Positions 33,911 to 43,589 of a DNA stretch of 64,000 nucleotides are shown piece by piece. The stretch spans positions 46,120 to 110,119 of the forward strand of contig CAJUJJ010000005.1 in assembly GCA_910586765.1 (NCBI GenBank). Reading direction: 5' to 3'. Numbering within the stretch: the first letter of the stretch is position 1; every line of letters begins with the position of its first letter. The notes below the pieces were generated by a model that was not told where the DNA came from, searched no databases, and worked only from the letters and a program-made list of their open reading frames with translations. The stretch comes from an uncultured Clostridia bacterium. Lineage in GTDB: Bacteria > Bacillota > Clostridia > Lachnospirales > Anaerotignaceae. A program made the position numbers and the translations under genes.

Positions 33911-35053
33911 TTAAACCCCTTCAAAAAGCGATTTGGAACGTTTCATACCAATATTTAGCACTAAACCAATCGCAGTCATGTTTGTCCACATAGAACTGCC
34001 GCCATAACTAACAAAAGGTAATGACATACCAGTATTTGGCATAATGCCTGTTGCAACACCTACGTTAATAAATGTTTGAAAAGCAATCATACCAGCAACG
34101 CCCACTACAATAAGCTGGCTAAAGGAATCACGAATAGATACTGCTATTAATATACAACGAAATATGATAAAAAGCAACAACAACAATACAATGACACAAC
34201 CAATAAATCCAAATTCTTCCCCAATTACAGAAAAAATAAAATCATTGTGAGGTTCAGGCAAATAACTTAATTGATTTAATGTACCTTGATAAAGCCCTTT
34301 TCCATTGAGTTGACCAGAACCAATAGCGTTGATGGCTTTTTCTGTTTGATAATAAGAGTCCATATCACGGCTAGGGTCAACAAATGTTAATATTCTTGTA
34401 AATTGATGAGGCTTTAGTATTTTGTCCATAATGAGTGGTTTTTCAAGGCTTACGTCCCATAATACAAAAGCGATTGCAGGTACTACAATACAAAGTACAA
34501 GTTTTATAATTTTAAAATCAATGCCAGCAACAAATAATGTAATACATAATATTGCAAGAAGTACAAGACTTGCTGAAAGAGAAGGTTGTTTTTGTATTAA
34601 TATAACAGGAATTACAACAGTAATACAAACTAATAAGAGAGTAGGCAGTTGATTAATTTGTTCTTGCTTTTTTGTTAAGAGCTTCGCCAAAAAAAATATC
34701 ATAATTAGTTTTGCAAATTCAGAAGGTTGTACATTGATAGGGCCAATGGCAATCCAACGAGTAGCACCATTTACATTTGAACCTAAAAATAATACAGCAA
34801 CTAACAATACTATATTTAATAAATAAAAAAGTATATAAAATTGAGATATTGCTTCATAATCCACAAGAGAAGCCATTATCATAAGAGCAAGACCTATAGC
34901 AAACCAAATCATTTGTTTATAAAAATTGTCTGGGTCTGCACCTAAATTAATATGTGTAGCACTGCCGATACATATAATACCGAATATAGATAATATGCAA
35001 ATAGCACCAATTAACCAAAAATCTAAATTAGAAAGTTGCTTTTTTACATTCAT
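33911..35053 (-). CDS. rodA: Rod shape-determining protein RodA (SEDS family)
   Basis: The 380-residue SEDS-family peptidoglycan glycosyltransferase has about ten membrane segments. Conserved features include GATRWIAIGPINVQPSEFAKLIMI near residue 100, then EPHNDFIFSVIGEEFGF near 260 and GIMPNTGMSLPFVSYGGSSM near 335. It polymerises glycan strands with the partner PBP2 (mrdA at 37328). I chose the ATG at 35053 because AGGAGGG lies nine bases upstream; 14 more residues are possible in frame. Unlike the usual tight cluster it is separated from minE by a terminator at 35105. FtsW or SpoVE are alternatives, but context with mreBCD and mrdA favours RodA. Confidence 0.9.
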   Translation of the reverse strand: MNVKKQLSNLDFWLIGAICILSIFGIICIGSATHINLGADPDNFYKQMIWFAIGLALMIMASLVDYEAISQFYILFYLLNIVLLVAVLFLGSNVNGATRWIAIGPINVQPSEFAKLIMIFFLAKLLTKKQEQINQLPTLLLVCITVVIPVILIQKQPSLSASLVLLAILCITLFVAGIDFKIIKLVLCIVVPAIAFVLWDVSLEKPLIMDKILKPHQFTRILTFVDPSRDMDSYYQTEKAINAIGSGQLNGKGLYQGTLNQLSYLPEPHNDFIFSVIGEEFGFIGCVIVLLLLLFIIFRCILIAVSIRDSFSQLIVVGVAGMIAFQTFINVGVATGIMPNTGMSLPFVSYGGSSMWTNMTAIGLVLNIGMKRSKSLFEGV

Positions 35054-35104
35054 AAAAGAAAACCCTCCTATATTAAAATGCGTACATAGCATCAAATGCT
35101 AATA

Positions 35105-35139
35105 AAATAATGACAGACCGAAAAACAAATTCGGTCTGT
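35105..35139 (-). terminator. Terminator after minE
   Basis: ACAGACCGAA and TTCGGTCTGT around seven bases, followed on the minus strand by CATTATTTTATT. It separates minCDE from rodA. Confidence 0.75.
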
Positions 35140-35167
35140 AATAAGCAAAAAATAGAATATGTATAAT

Positions 35168-35455
35168 TTAATCTTGATTTACTTTACGCATACTTTTAAT
35201 AGGAATATTAGCATAAAGAACAGGAACAGTACCTGTATTATCATCAGATTGTGTTTGAGTAATTTGAATATCTAATTCTTCCTCATCAATTTCCATGTAA
35301 TTGGATATTACTTTTATAATATCTGTTTTTAACATTTCTAATATTTGAGAAGAACAGTTTACACGGTCATGCACTAATACTAATTTTAATCTATCTTTTG
35401 CAACATTTTTTGATGCAGTGTTATCTCTTTTTTTGAAGAAATTAAGAAAATCCAT
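35168..35455 (-). CDS. minE: Cell division topological specificity factor MinE
   Basis: The 95-residue protein matches the standard MinE length. The N-terminal MDFLNFFKKRD is the amphipathic membrane-targeting segment, followed by AKDRLKLVLVHDRVNCSSQI, the MinD-binding region, and the dimerisation domain (VISNYMEIDEEELDIQITQ). MinE drives pole-to-pole movement of MinCD. It follows minD after 21 bases and ends a minD-minE pair. minC is separated from minD by a 390-base gap. Confidence 0.95.
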   Translation of the reverse strand: MDFLNFFKKRDNTASKNVAKDRLKLVLVHDRVNCSSQILEMLKTDIIKVISNYMEIDEEELDIQITQTQSDDNTGTVPVLYANIPIKSMRKVNQD

Positions 35456-35476
35456 TAAAAAACACTTCCTTTGTCT

Positions 35477-36274
35477 CTAATTACGACGAAATTTTTTAAA
35501 AAGTTTATTAAAAAGACCTGCATCTTTTTCAAAACGCATAATAGGGACATCTTCTCCTTGTATCCTTTTAACAATATTGCGATAAGCTTGTCCTGCAAAA
35601 GACTCCTCGTCTGTAACAGCAGGTTCTCCTTTGTTTGTTGCTACAACAATGCTTTCATCATCTGGTACAACACCTAATATTTCAATAGCAAGTATTTCTG
35701 TCACATCATCAATACTCATCATATCACCACGTTTTACCATATCCACACGTAGTCTGTTTAACACTAATGTAGGGTCATTTAAACCGCTTGCCTCTAAAAG
35801 GCCTATAATTCTGTCAGCATCTCTTACAGCAGATACTTCTGGTGTTGTAATTACGATTGCTCTGTCTGCACCAGCAATGGCGTTTTTAAAACCTTGTTCA
35901 ATACCAGCAGGGCAATCTATAATGATGTAATCAAATTCTTCTTCTTTCAAACTTTCACAAAGTTTCTGCATTTGTTCTGGAGAAACAGCATCTTTATCTC
36001 TAGTTTGTGCAGCAGGCAATAAAAATAAACCATTGTAGCGTTTATCTTTAATTAAGGCTTGTTTTAGCCTGCAATTACCTTCTACTACATCTACTAAATC
36101 ATAAACAATGCGGTTTTCTAGTCCCATAACAACATCTAAATTTCTTAGCCCAATATCTGCATCTACAAGTGCAACTTTTTTGCCAGTGAGTGCAAGACCG
36201 CAGCCAATATTTGCACTTGTGGTTGTTTTACCGACACCGCCTTTTCCACTTGTTATAACGATAACTTCACTCAT
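35477..36274 (-). CDS. minD: Septum site-determining ATPase MinD
   Basis: The 265-residue ParA/MinD-family ATPase has the deviant Walker A SGKGGVGKTTT (residues 9-19), ADIGLRNLDVVMGLENR near 40, and DYIIIDCPAGIEQGF near 117 (Walker B). The C-terminal GLFNKLFKKFRR is an amphipathic helix that binds membrane. With MinC it stops Z-ring assembly at the wrong place. It lies between the candidate RNA element downstream of minC and minE; its own promoter could lie in the long gap. Confidence 0.96.
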   Translation of the reverse strand: MSEVIVITSGKGGVGKTTTSANIGCGLALTGKKVALVDADIGLRNLDVVMGLENRIVYDLVDVVEGNCRLKQALIKDKRYNGLFLLPAAQTRDKDAVSPEQMQKLCESLKEEEFDYIIIDCPAGIEQGFKNAIAGADRAIVITTPEVSAVRDADRIIGLLEASGLNDPTLVLNRLRVDMVKRGDMMSIDDVTEILAIEILGVVPDDESIVVATNKGEPAVTDEESFAGQAYRNIVKRIQGEDVPIMRFEKDAGLFNKLFKKFRRN

Positions 36275-36533
36275 GTATTGTTCCCCCTAGTTCTGGAATT
36301 GACTTTTTCCGCTGTTGCGGTAATCATATTTCTAGCATTTCGACAATGTAAGCCGAAAACGAGTAATTTTTCAAACTGTTTTCCATTTCATATAAAAATA
36401 GCTTGTATATTTATATATTAACAAAAGTATTGCCATTTTGCACTCTTTTTTTTTAGCAAATTATGATTTACTTTATTAAAAAACGACAGAAGGCACAAAA
36501 AATAAGCTATTTTTTGCTATGGAGAGGTCCCCA

Positions 36534-36657
36534 AGCCTCACAATAAGCCATTATTTTTTCCATACATTTTTAATATGCTGTAAACCTGAAAAATAATGGA
36601 GAGAAATTGCTTTTTGAAGCAACATATGACGACGTTTTTGATTTTGTTTGTGAGGCT
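36534..36657 (-). ncRNA. Candidate structured RNA element after minC (three-way junction)
   Basis: Three nested or adjacent inverted repeats form a simple three-way junction on either strand. The outer stem pairs AGCCTCACAA (36534-36543) with TTGTGAGGCT (36648-36657), perfect over ten bases. Inside are CCATTATTTTT/AAAAATAATGG (36548-36558 with 36589-36599, 11 perfect pairs) and TTGCTT/AAGCAA (36607-36622, four-base loop). On the minus strand it begins five to eight bases after the minC stop. It resembles no RNA family I recognise; a small palindromic mobile element is also possible. The rest of the 36275-36664 gap is AT-rich with no gene. Confidence 0.4.
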
Positions 36658-36664
36658 CTGCTCT

Positions 36665-37315
36665 TCAAGCAAGAGGCATAACATATATTTGCCCTTCCTC
36701 TATATAGGCAAATTCTGGTGGTTTAGGCCCTTTTTTGTTTTCTTCTGGAAAGCGTGTAATAATGTCTGCAATACGCAACTGCACAGGTATCATATATAAT
36801 GCAGAAACAAAAGCATCTGTCATACCATTGCAACCAGCGTGTGCAATTCCTTTTAATTGTCCTAATATAATAATGTTTCCAGAAGCCTTAATTTCTCCTC
36901 CAGGATTTACATCTCCTATTACTACCACACTGCCATCAAATATAAGGCATTGTCCAGAGCGTATAGAACCTTTGTGATATTTTGTAATATAATGTTGCTG
37001 CATATCATCAGGCAAAGTAACACCTTCAGGTATTTTTTGTGTAGTATCTTCTTTTTTTGCATCTCTAATAAATGTAATATTCATAGTAGTGTGTTCTGTA
37101 ATAATTTCTAAAAGAGAAGTTTCTTCTTCTTGAGAAAGTGTTCTTCCTTGAAAAGCAATGGAAGTTTTAACACCTTCAAAAAATTTAGCAGACTCTATTA
37201 CTTTTTTTTCAAAAAGTTCTTTTAATTCTGAAAAAGGAATGTCTTGTTGTAATAAAATGTTAATACCATTTTTAGTCCCCTTAAACATGACATAATTTTC
37301 TTGGTTCATAATCAT
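36665..37315 (-). CDS. minC: Septum site-determining inhibitor MinC
   Basis: The 216-residue protein has an N-terminal FtsZ-inhibiting domain (residues about 5-105) and a C-terminal right-handed beta-helix domain. The latter contains SIRSGQCLIFDGSVVVIGDVNPGGEIKASGNIIILGQLKGIAHAG, the hallmark of MinC, near 115-160. IRIADIITR-like text follows. It binds MinD and blocks FtsZ polymers. I chose the ATG at 37315; a second ATG six bases later and an in-frame TTG at 37327 are alternatives (GGGGGG lies just before). It directly follows mrdA, whose stop is at 37328, in the mre/mrd operon. Confidence 0.92.
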   Translation of the reverse strand: MIMNQENYVMFKGTKNGINILLQQDIPFSELKELFEKKVIESAKFFEGVKTSIAFQGRTLSQEEETSLLEIITEHTTMNITFIRDAKKEDTTQKIPEGVTLPDDMQQHYITKYHKGSIRSGQCLIFDGSVVVIGDVNPGGEIKASGNIIILGQLKGIAHAGCNGMTDAFVSALYMIPVQLRIADIITRFPEENKKGPKPPEFAYIEEGQIYVMPLA

Positions 37316-37327
37316 TTTTCCCCCCAA

Positions 37328-40177
37328 TTATTCTGCTAATATATTTTCCATATATTGATTTGTAGGTTCATAATTTAATCCCATATAATCCCTTATAATT
37401 TCTCTTGCAATCACTGCTGCAGGTGAGCCAGAAATTTCACCATAAGGTAGCAATACTGTAATAGCAATTTGTGGGTCATCATAAGGTGCAAAGCAAACAA
37501 ACCAACTGTGAGAACTTCTTGACTTATCTTCTTCAGCTGTACCAGATTTTGCTGCAACTTGTATTGGAAAATCTCTAAATATTGCACGTAACGTTCCTCT
37601 TTGCCCCGATGTAACAAGAAGCATACCTTGATGCACAATGTCTAAATTTTGTGGCTGTAATTCCAGTATATTTTCTACTACTTCATCTATTTTTTGGGCG
37701 GTACTGCCATCAGCATTTACTAATTTTGATACTAAGTGCATTTTGTACCTTGTACCACCATTTGCCAATGTTGCAATATATTTTGTCATATGAATAGGAG
37801 CATAGTTGTTTACAGATTGCCCAATATAAGTACGTATGGAGTCGGCATCTGTCCATTGTACTTGAGATTGTGAAGCATTAGGATTGATGGTACGTATAGA
37901 ACGTTCTTTGTGTGCTGGTGTTGCCATCATAGGAGAGCTTTCTCCTATTTCTATGCCTGTTTTATCATTTAATCCAAATGCCGCCATATATTCGTTTAAT
38001 GTAGAAATACCTTGTAATGTAGTGCCTTCTGAAGCATTTCCTAAACGATAGGCAAGTTCATAAAAGAAATAATTACAAGATACTTCCAAAGCATGAGCCA
38101 CATTAATAGCACCATGCGTACCACCACTGCTGCCATAAATCCAACATTTTGGATAAGGTTTTGCTGCTTTTGTAAAATAGCCTAAATCTCGTATGGTAGT
38201 GTTAGGTGCAATAACACCTGTTTCTAATCCTGCTATAGCTGGTATCATTTTAAATGTAGAACCTGGTGCTTTTCTTTCTGACATAGGTCTATTTACAAGA
38301 GGCGTTGTACTTGCCCTATGAATTAAATCAATGTAGTAGCTGTTGTTAAAATTGTTAGAGAACTCATTTGTATCATAAGATGGATAAGTAACACTTGCTA
38401 AAAGTTCTCCAGAGTCTACACGAGAAATCACAACAGAACCAGTACAAGGGTCTAAATTGGTATCGCCTGGTGTCAGTTCTCCAGAATCTAGTTTGTCATT
38501 TATCACTTGTAAAGGAGAAATGATACCATTTTGAATATTTGACAAATATTGTTCATCTGCTGAAATTTTTCCTTGTTCAATTAGTACCAATATCAGTTGT
38601 CTTTGCGAAATTTCTCCTCTGTCAATGGCTGAAGTTAATGTTTGTAATGCAAAATCTCTTGGATTTGCTTTTCCTTGTTTTTTTTCTTCTTCTGTAAGTT
38701 CTCTTAACTCAAAAGTAGGGTCTTGCTCTAATATTTTTTGATATAAGGCATATTGTTCCCCTTCTATAGAATTACATATCTTGTCAATAGAAATGCTGTT
38801 GTCGGCAAGCATACGGCTAAATAACTCTTGTAATGTAGTGCCTCCACCGTTGAGTTTTCTTTTTATAACATCTCTTAATGTACTTTCTAGTATATCATAA
38901 GCAGATTTTTGAAGGCGAGCATCTAATGTTAAAAAAACATCTTGACCAGAAACAGGATTTTTAGACTCTATTGTATTCATACGACGGCCCATACTGTCTA
39001 CTTCCACTATCATTTCTCCGTCTTTTCCATTTAATTCTCTTTCATAAAGTGATTCAATGCCAGACTGTCCTACAACATCATTCATAGTATATATTTTGTT
39101 GCCTTCTTCGTCCACATCATCTTTGTAAATTTTATAGTTAGCATCTGTCATTTTTCTGGTGTAGCCTACAATATGAGCAAAATATTTTCCCATAGGGTAA
39201 TCTCTTAAAGAGTTTGTACCTATAATAATACAAGGAAATGTGTCATTCATTTCTTCTACATTTGCAAGTGTTTTTGTAGAAACATCTAATGCTATAGTAA
39301 CAGGCTGATAACGATAAAAACGTTGCAAATACATAGCATAACGTATGCCGATTGCTTTTCTTACAATATCAATAGGCAGTTCTTTGGGAATATCAAAATA
39401 ATCTTGCAAATAAGTAATTGTTTGTGCAGCATCATAAGACTGTTCTTCTGTTGTTGTCATTTGTACTGTATTTTTCCAAGAAAGTTCTTTTCCTTTGTTG
39501 TCGTCAAATAAAAAACTATAAGGTTGCTGCTGCGTAATAGGTAAATCGTCCACTAATGTTTCGCTATTTTCTTCTAATATTTTTAATAAAGAAAGTACCA
39601 TAAGATTTCTGTCGCTAACAGAAATATAAAGAGAAATGGCGTTTCTTTTTTCTTGTTGTGAAAAATCAGAAGGAATATTTAATTTATTTTCAAAATAAGT
39701 CAGTATTTCTTCTGCGGAACTGTCCATCATATTTTTAGGAATATCAATATCTTCTTTCCAATCCTGTTCTTCTTTTACAGTTTCAAATTGAAAGGAATAG
39801 GGCTTTGATTTTGAAATAGGTAATGTATCTGTTAAAGGCAGATTTTTTTGTTTCATGTAATTTACAAAATCCATAACCAATTTCGATTTATAGTTTGTTA
39901 AATCTAATGTAATGCTATCATCAATCTGTATAGAATAAGCTACATGATTGACAGCCAAAGGACGACCATAACGGTCATAAATTGAACCACGTGAAGCAGG
40001 TAAATTAACTTGTCTGAGTATACTTGTTGTTAGTTTTTGTTCATATTCTTCTCCATGAATAATTTGTAGTAAAAATAAACGAGAAATTAATATCACAAAA
40101 AGAATAACAATGCTACAAAGTAATATAAAAATTCTATTTTTTGAAAATTCTTGTATTCGTTCTTGAAATCTGTTCAT
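37328..40177 (-). CDS. mrdA: Penicillin-binding protein 2 (MrdA-type transpeptidase)
   Basis: At 949 residues this class B PBP is much longer than the ~630-residue E. coli protein; long versions are usual in some Clostridia. One membrane anchor lies at residues 17-38. The dimerisation domain follows (VNLPASRGSIYDRYGRPLAVN). The transpeptidase motifs are STFK near residue 640, SCN (VSCNYFFYEL) near 707 and KSGTAEE near 875. Two extra blocks occur before the catalytic Ser: residues about 90-270 and a helical region at about 425-565. MrdA crosslinks glycans made by RodA during side-wall growth. It lies between mreD and minC. Confidence 0.93.
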   Translation of the reverse strand: MNRFQERIQEFSKNRIFILLCSIVILFVILISRLFLLQIIHGEEYEQKLTTSILRQVNLPASRGSIYDRYGRPLAVNHVAYSIQIDDSITLDLTNYKSKLVMDFVNYMKQKNLPLTDTLPISKSKPYSFQFETVKEEQDWKEDIDIPKNMMDSSAEEILTYFENKLNIPSDFSQQEKRNAISLYISVSDRNLMVLSLLKILEENSETLVDDLPITQQQPYSFLFDDNKGKELSWKNTVQMTTTEEQSYDAAQTITYLQDYFDIPKELPIDIVRKAIGIRYAMYLQRFYRYQPVTIALDVSTKTLANVEEMNDTFPCIIIGTNSLRDYPMGKYFAHIVGYTRKMTDANYKIYKDDVDEEGNKIYTMNDVVGQSGIESLYERELNGKDGEMIVEVDSMGRRMNTIESKNPVSGQDVFLTLDARLQKSAYDILESTLRDVIKRKLNGGGTTLQELFSRMLADNSISIDKICNSIEGEQYALYQKILEQDPTFELRELTEEEKKQGKANPRDFALQTLTSAIDRGEISQRQLILVLIEQGKISADEQYLSNIQNGIISPLQVINDKLDSGELTPGDTNLDPCTGSVVISRVDSGELLASVTYPSYDTNEFSNNFNNSYYIDLIHRASTTPLVNRPMSERKAPGSTFKMIPAIAGLETGVIAPNTTIRDLGYFTKAAKPYPKCWIYGSSGGTHGAINVAHALEVSCNYFFYELAYRLGNASEGTTLQGISTLNEYMAAFGLNDKTGIEIGESSPMMATPAHKERSIRTINPNASQSQVQWTDADSIRTYIGQSVNNYAPIHMTKYIATLANGGTRYKMHLVSKLVNADGSTAQKIDEVVENILELQPQNLDIVHQGMLLVTSGQRGTLRAIFRDFPIQVAAKSGTAEEDKSRSSHSWFVCFAPYDDPQIAITVLLPYGEISGSPAAVIAREIIRDYMGLNYEPTNQYMENILAE

Positions 40178-40205
40178 AAACGTCCTCCAGTAAAAGGGGA
40201 AGCCT

Positions 40206-40718
40206 TTAAAATAGTCTGTATTTATATTTTTCTTTTAATTCTAACCATTCATTTGTACCAAATAAAATACGATATAAAGGAATGGTAAATATGCAAGAAT
40301 ATACGGTTTCTGGCAATAATGTGTTGCTTAATATATATAAAAAGTTTAATTGTCCTCTAAATAGAAAACTAATAATATATATAATAGTTTCATAAAGAAA
40401 TACAGCAACAGCACATAACATCATAGGAAGAATATAATTTTCTCTGTAAAAATCGTGATTTCCTCTGCCAAATAAATAACCTGTAATGATGTTAAAAAGC
40501 GTAAAAAAACCTATTGATGTACCAAAGAATATATCTTGCAATAATCCTGTAAAAAAACCAACAATAGCACCTTCTGTACTGCCCCTTAAAAGGGCATAAG
40601 AAACGACTAATATAATTGTAGTATTTGGTATTACACCACGTATTTCAATGTAATGTAACACAGTAGATTGCATTAAAAAGTTTATAATAATAAATATAGC
40701 CGTAATAAAAACCCTCAT
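40206..40718 (-). CDS. mreD: Rod shape-determining protein MreD
   Basis: The 170-residue membrane protein has about five hydrophobic segments. The N-terminal FIIINFLMQSTVLHYIEIRGVIPNT and the GFFTGLLQDIFFGTSIGFF stretch near residue 55 are typical of MreD. It is part of the elongasome, linking MreC to MrdA and RodA. Its start overlaps the mreC stop (ATGA), and mrdA starts 28 bases after its stop, so mreBCD-mrdA are one operon. Confidence 0.9.
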   Translation of the reverse strand: MRVFITAIFIIINFLMQSTVLHYIEIRGVIPNTTIILVVSYALLRGSTEGAIVGFFTGLLQDIFFGTSIGFFTLFNIITGYLFGRGNHDFYRENYILPMMLCAVAVFLYETIIYIISFLFRGQLNFLYILSNTLLPETVYSCIFTIPLYRILFGTNEWLELKEKYKYRLF

Positions 40719-41569
40719 TGTGTTTCCTCCTGCGTATTTTGCTGCAATACATCGCCAATCACTAAAAGAGTATCAAGATGTTTAAAATCAACATAAGGTT
40801 CAATAATGGCATATTTTGTTAAACCATTTGCATCTGTTTTAATTTCTTTTACTCTGCCTATTGTGATACCAGGAGGGTATACATCGCTGAGATGAGAGGT
40901 GACAATTTCGTCACCTTCCATAATTTCAGCTTCAGAGTCAATATATTCCATACGGCAAAGGCCGTTGTTCATAAGAGAGTATTCTCCCTTTACTACACCT
41001 AAATCTTCTGTACGTAAACTCATAGCAGGTACAGAGCTTCTACTGTCTAATATAGAAAGTGCTTTGGAATAGGTTTCACCACTTTCTATAATTTTGCCCA
41101 CTAAACCATTAGAAGAAGTCAAAACCATATTTGCTTCTAAGCCATCGCTTCTCCCTTTGTCTATTAAAAAAACATCATACCAGTTACCAGGGTCTTTTGC
41201 AATAATTTGTGTGCCAGTTGTGTTATAATCAGCATATTTTTGAGAAATTTTTAATAATTCTGATAGTCTTTGGTTTTCAGTACCATATCTTCTTAATCTT
41301 TTGTTTTCTGTTTCCAATAAAGCAATTTGTTCTTTTAATTGTTCATTTTCTGCTGCTAAATTATCTTTGTTTCGTACCCAGTCAATTTTACTGCCAAACC
41401 AATTTCCTACATTTGTTGTCAATTCCTGTACAGGAGTAATCACAAAACCGAGAGCACTCTCTACAAAAGTCGCTTTTGTTTTTCTGCCATAGGTGATAAA
41501 TATTACAACAATGAGTATTGCAATGGTGGCTAACATAATTTGTTTTTTGTGTTCTTCAAAAAATTCCAC
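40715..41569 (-). CDS. mreC: Rod shape-determining protein MreC
   Basis: The 284-residue protein has a membrane anchor (residues 10-28), a coiled coil (LAAENEQLKEQIALLETENKRLR near 75-100) and a beta-rich C-terminal region (GTQIIAKDPGNWYDVFLIDKG near 118, GLVGKIIESG near 150), the standard MreC form. It scaffolds the wall-synthesis complex outside the membrane. It follows mreB after 23 bases and overlaps mreD by four bases. Confidence 0.93.
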   Translation of the reverse strand: MEFFEEHKKQIMLATIAILIVVIFITYGRKTKATFVESALGFVITPVQELTTNVGNWFGSKIDWVRNKDNLAAENEQLKEQIALLETENKRLRRYGTENQRLSELLKISQKYADYNTTGTQIIAKDPGNWYDVFLIDKGRSDGLEANMVLTSSNGLVGKIIESGETYSKALSILDSRSSVPAMSLRTEDLGVVKGEYSLMNNGLCRMEYIDSEAEIMEGDEIVTSHLSDVYPPGITIGRVKEIKTDANGLTKYAIIEPYVDFKHLDTLLVIGDVLQQNTQEETQ

Positions 41570-41592
41570 AATACATACTCCCTATACTTTAA

Positions 41593-42621
41593 TTAAAATC
41601 TTATTTTTCTTGGTGAAATTAATACTGCTTTTAATGTATCAATGTGTTCTAAAACAAGACCAGTTCCTGTAGCAACACAGTTTAAAGGTTCATTGCCTAT
41701 GTGTACAGGCATACCGGTTTCATCGGATATTAAATAATCAAGCCCACGAAGTAAAGCACCGCCTCCAGTTAATGTAATACCACTTTCCATAACGTCAGCA
41801 GCTAATTCAGGAGGAGTTGCTTCTAATGTTTGTTTTATAGTATCAATAATAGAATATACAGGTTCGTGTAAAGCCTCCATAATTTCGGTAGAGGTTACTA
41901 CCACTGTTTTAGGCAATCCAGAAAGAAGGTCACGCCCTCTTACATTCATTTCTCTTACTTCGTCAGTAGGATATACACAACCAATAGCAATTTTAATTTC
42001 TTCTGCTGTTCTGTCACCAATAGCAAGATTAAATTCTTTTTTGATATAATTTACAATATAATTATCTAATTCGTCACCAGCAATACGAAGTGAAGTGCTT
42101 GTAACAATGCCTCCTAGTGATATAACAGCGACTTCGCTTGTACCTCCGCCAATATCTACAATCATACTGCCAGTAGGTTCTTCTACAGGTAAACCTGCTC
42201 CAATAGATGCAGCCATAGGTTCTTCAATTAAATAAGTGTCTTTGTCTTTTGCACCAGCAGAAATAGCAGCTTCTAATACAGCCCTTTTTTCTACTTCTGT
42301 TACACCAGAAGGCACACAAACAACTACTCTAGGTTTAGGGCCAAACATAGAACGAGGACAAGCCTTGTTTATAAAATATTTTAACATTGCTTGTGTTGTA
42401 TCAAAATCTGCAATGACACCATCTTTCATAGGACGTATTGCTACAATATTACCTGGTGTTCTGCCTATCATATCTTTTGCTTCATTGCCAACAGCAAGAA
42501 CTTCTTTTGTTTGTAAATTGATTGCAACAACAGAAGGCTCATTTACAACAATTCCTTTTCCCGGCATATATACAAGGGTGTTTGCAGTCCCTAAATCAAT
42601 TCCCATGTCTTTTGAAAACAT
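41593..42621 (-). CDS. mreB: Actin-like rod shape protein MreB
   Basis: The 342-residue actin-fold ATPase begins MFSKDMGIDLGTANTLVY (phosphate 1). Further landmarks are VDIGGGTSEVAVISLGG (phosphate 2, near 160) and MESGITLTGGGALLRGLD (adenosine site, near 280). The short N-terminal helix suits membrane binding. It forms filaments that guide side-wall synthesis. AGGAGA precedes the ATG. It leads the mreBCD-mrdA-minC unit; a hairpin at 42791 ends the maf transcript upstream, so an mreB promoter should lie in the 169-base gap. Confidence 0.97.
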   Translation of the reverse strand: MFSKDMGIDLGTANTLVYMPGKGIVVNEPSVVAINLQTKEVLAVGNEAKDMIGRTPGNIVAIRPMKDGVIADFDTTQAMLKYFINKACPRSMFGPKPRVVVCVPSGVTEVEKRAVLEAAISAGAKDKDTYLIEEPMAASIGAGLPVEEPTGSMIVDIGGGTSEVAVISLGGIVTSTSLRIAGDELDNYIVNYIKKEFNLAIGDRTAEEIKIAIGCVYPTDEVREMNVRGRDLLSGLPKTVVVTSTEIMEALHEPVYSIIDTIKQTLEATPPELAADVMESGITLTGGGALLRGLDYLISDETGMPVHIGNEPLNCVATGTGLVLEHIDTLKAVLISPRKIRF

Positions 42622-42790
42622 AAAATTTTTCTCCTCTCATTTGTGTTATATAAATTTAGTATTTTCAATTTTGTTAAAACTAAGCAAAATATTTTTATAA
42701 ATATTATTTATAGGTATAAACGGCTTACTTGTAATCATACCGCTTTTTTGACTGTATTTCAATAATAACATTTTTTTATAATAAAAGAAA

Positions 42791-42827
42791 TAAAAAAAGA
42801 CGGTTGTAATATAGATACGAACCGTCT
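42791..42827 (-). terminator. Terminator of maf
   Basis: AGACGGTT and AACCGTCT around 14 bases, followed on the minus strand by TTTTTTTA, 11 bases after the maf stop. Confidence 0.85.
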
Positions 42828-42837
42828 AAAATAATGT

Positions 42838-43458
42838 TTATTGTGGTTTAATCCAAAAATCTATCATATCAATATTATGTTTTAATAAAGATTTGTTTAA
42901 AAGACGAAGGGGTAAACCAGCAAGTGAGTAAAAATCACCATAAATATGTTCAATTAAAAGAGCACCTTTTCCAGTAATGGAATAACCACCAGGTCTGTCA
43001 TAAGGTTCTTCTGTATCTGTATACGCATCAATCAGTTTATCAGAAAGATGGTGCATATATACGTCTACACCGTCTACATAAGTGTCTGTTTCATAAGAGC
43101 CATCAGCGTGATGATATACTACAGTTAAACCAGTGTAAGTAGTATGTTTTCGTCCCTGCAATTTTTTGAGCATAGCAACAGCATCTTGTTTATTTTTGGG
43201 ACGATGTAGTATTTTTCCGAAGTCTGTTACAATGGTATCTATGCCAAGTATAATGGCTTCTCCTTCTACTCTGTCTAAAACAGACATTGCTTTCGTTGCA
43301 GAAATAGATTTTACCCATTCATAAGGAGAATATTCATTATCAATTTCAACTTCTTTTTCTTCAATTTGACAATGTAGTTCTTCAAAAGGGACATCTAATT
43401 GTTTTAATAAACTTGCCCTAGAAAAAAGATTTGTCGCTAATATTAATTTCTGTAACAT
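42838..43458 (-). CDS. maf: Maf-like nucleotide pyrophosphatase
   Basis: The 206-residue protein has the Maf family sequences LILATNLFSRASLLKQL (residues 4-20; the usual S-x-S-x-R-R is altered), LGIDTIVTDFGKILHRPKNKQDA near 72, GRKHTTYTGLTVV near 104 and YSITGKGALLIEHIYGDFYSLAGLPL near 159. Maf enzymes hydrolyse non-canonical nucleotides such as dTTP/UTP and their modified forms. It is often found next to mreB, as here, upstream on the same strand. Confidence 0.9.
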   Translation of the reverse strand: MLQKLILATNLFSRASLLKQLDVPFEELHCQIEEKEVEIDNEYSPYEWVKSISATKAMSVLDRVEGEAIILGIDTIVTDFGKILHRPKNKQDAVAMLKKLQGRKHTTYTGLTVVYHHADGSYETDTYVDGVDVYMHHLSDKLIDAYTDTEEPYDRPGGYSITGKGALLIEHIYGDFYSLAGLPLRLLNKSLLKHNIDMIDFWIKPQ

Positions 43459-43589
43459 GGTCGCACCTCTTTAGGATTTATAAATCAATTTTACAATACT
43501 ATAACATTATATCATATTTTTTTGAAATGCAAGTTATTTTATTAAAAAATATGTATAAAATAGAAAAATAGTGACAAAAATTTTTTACT

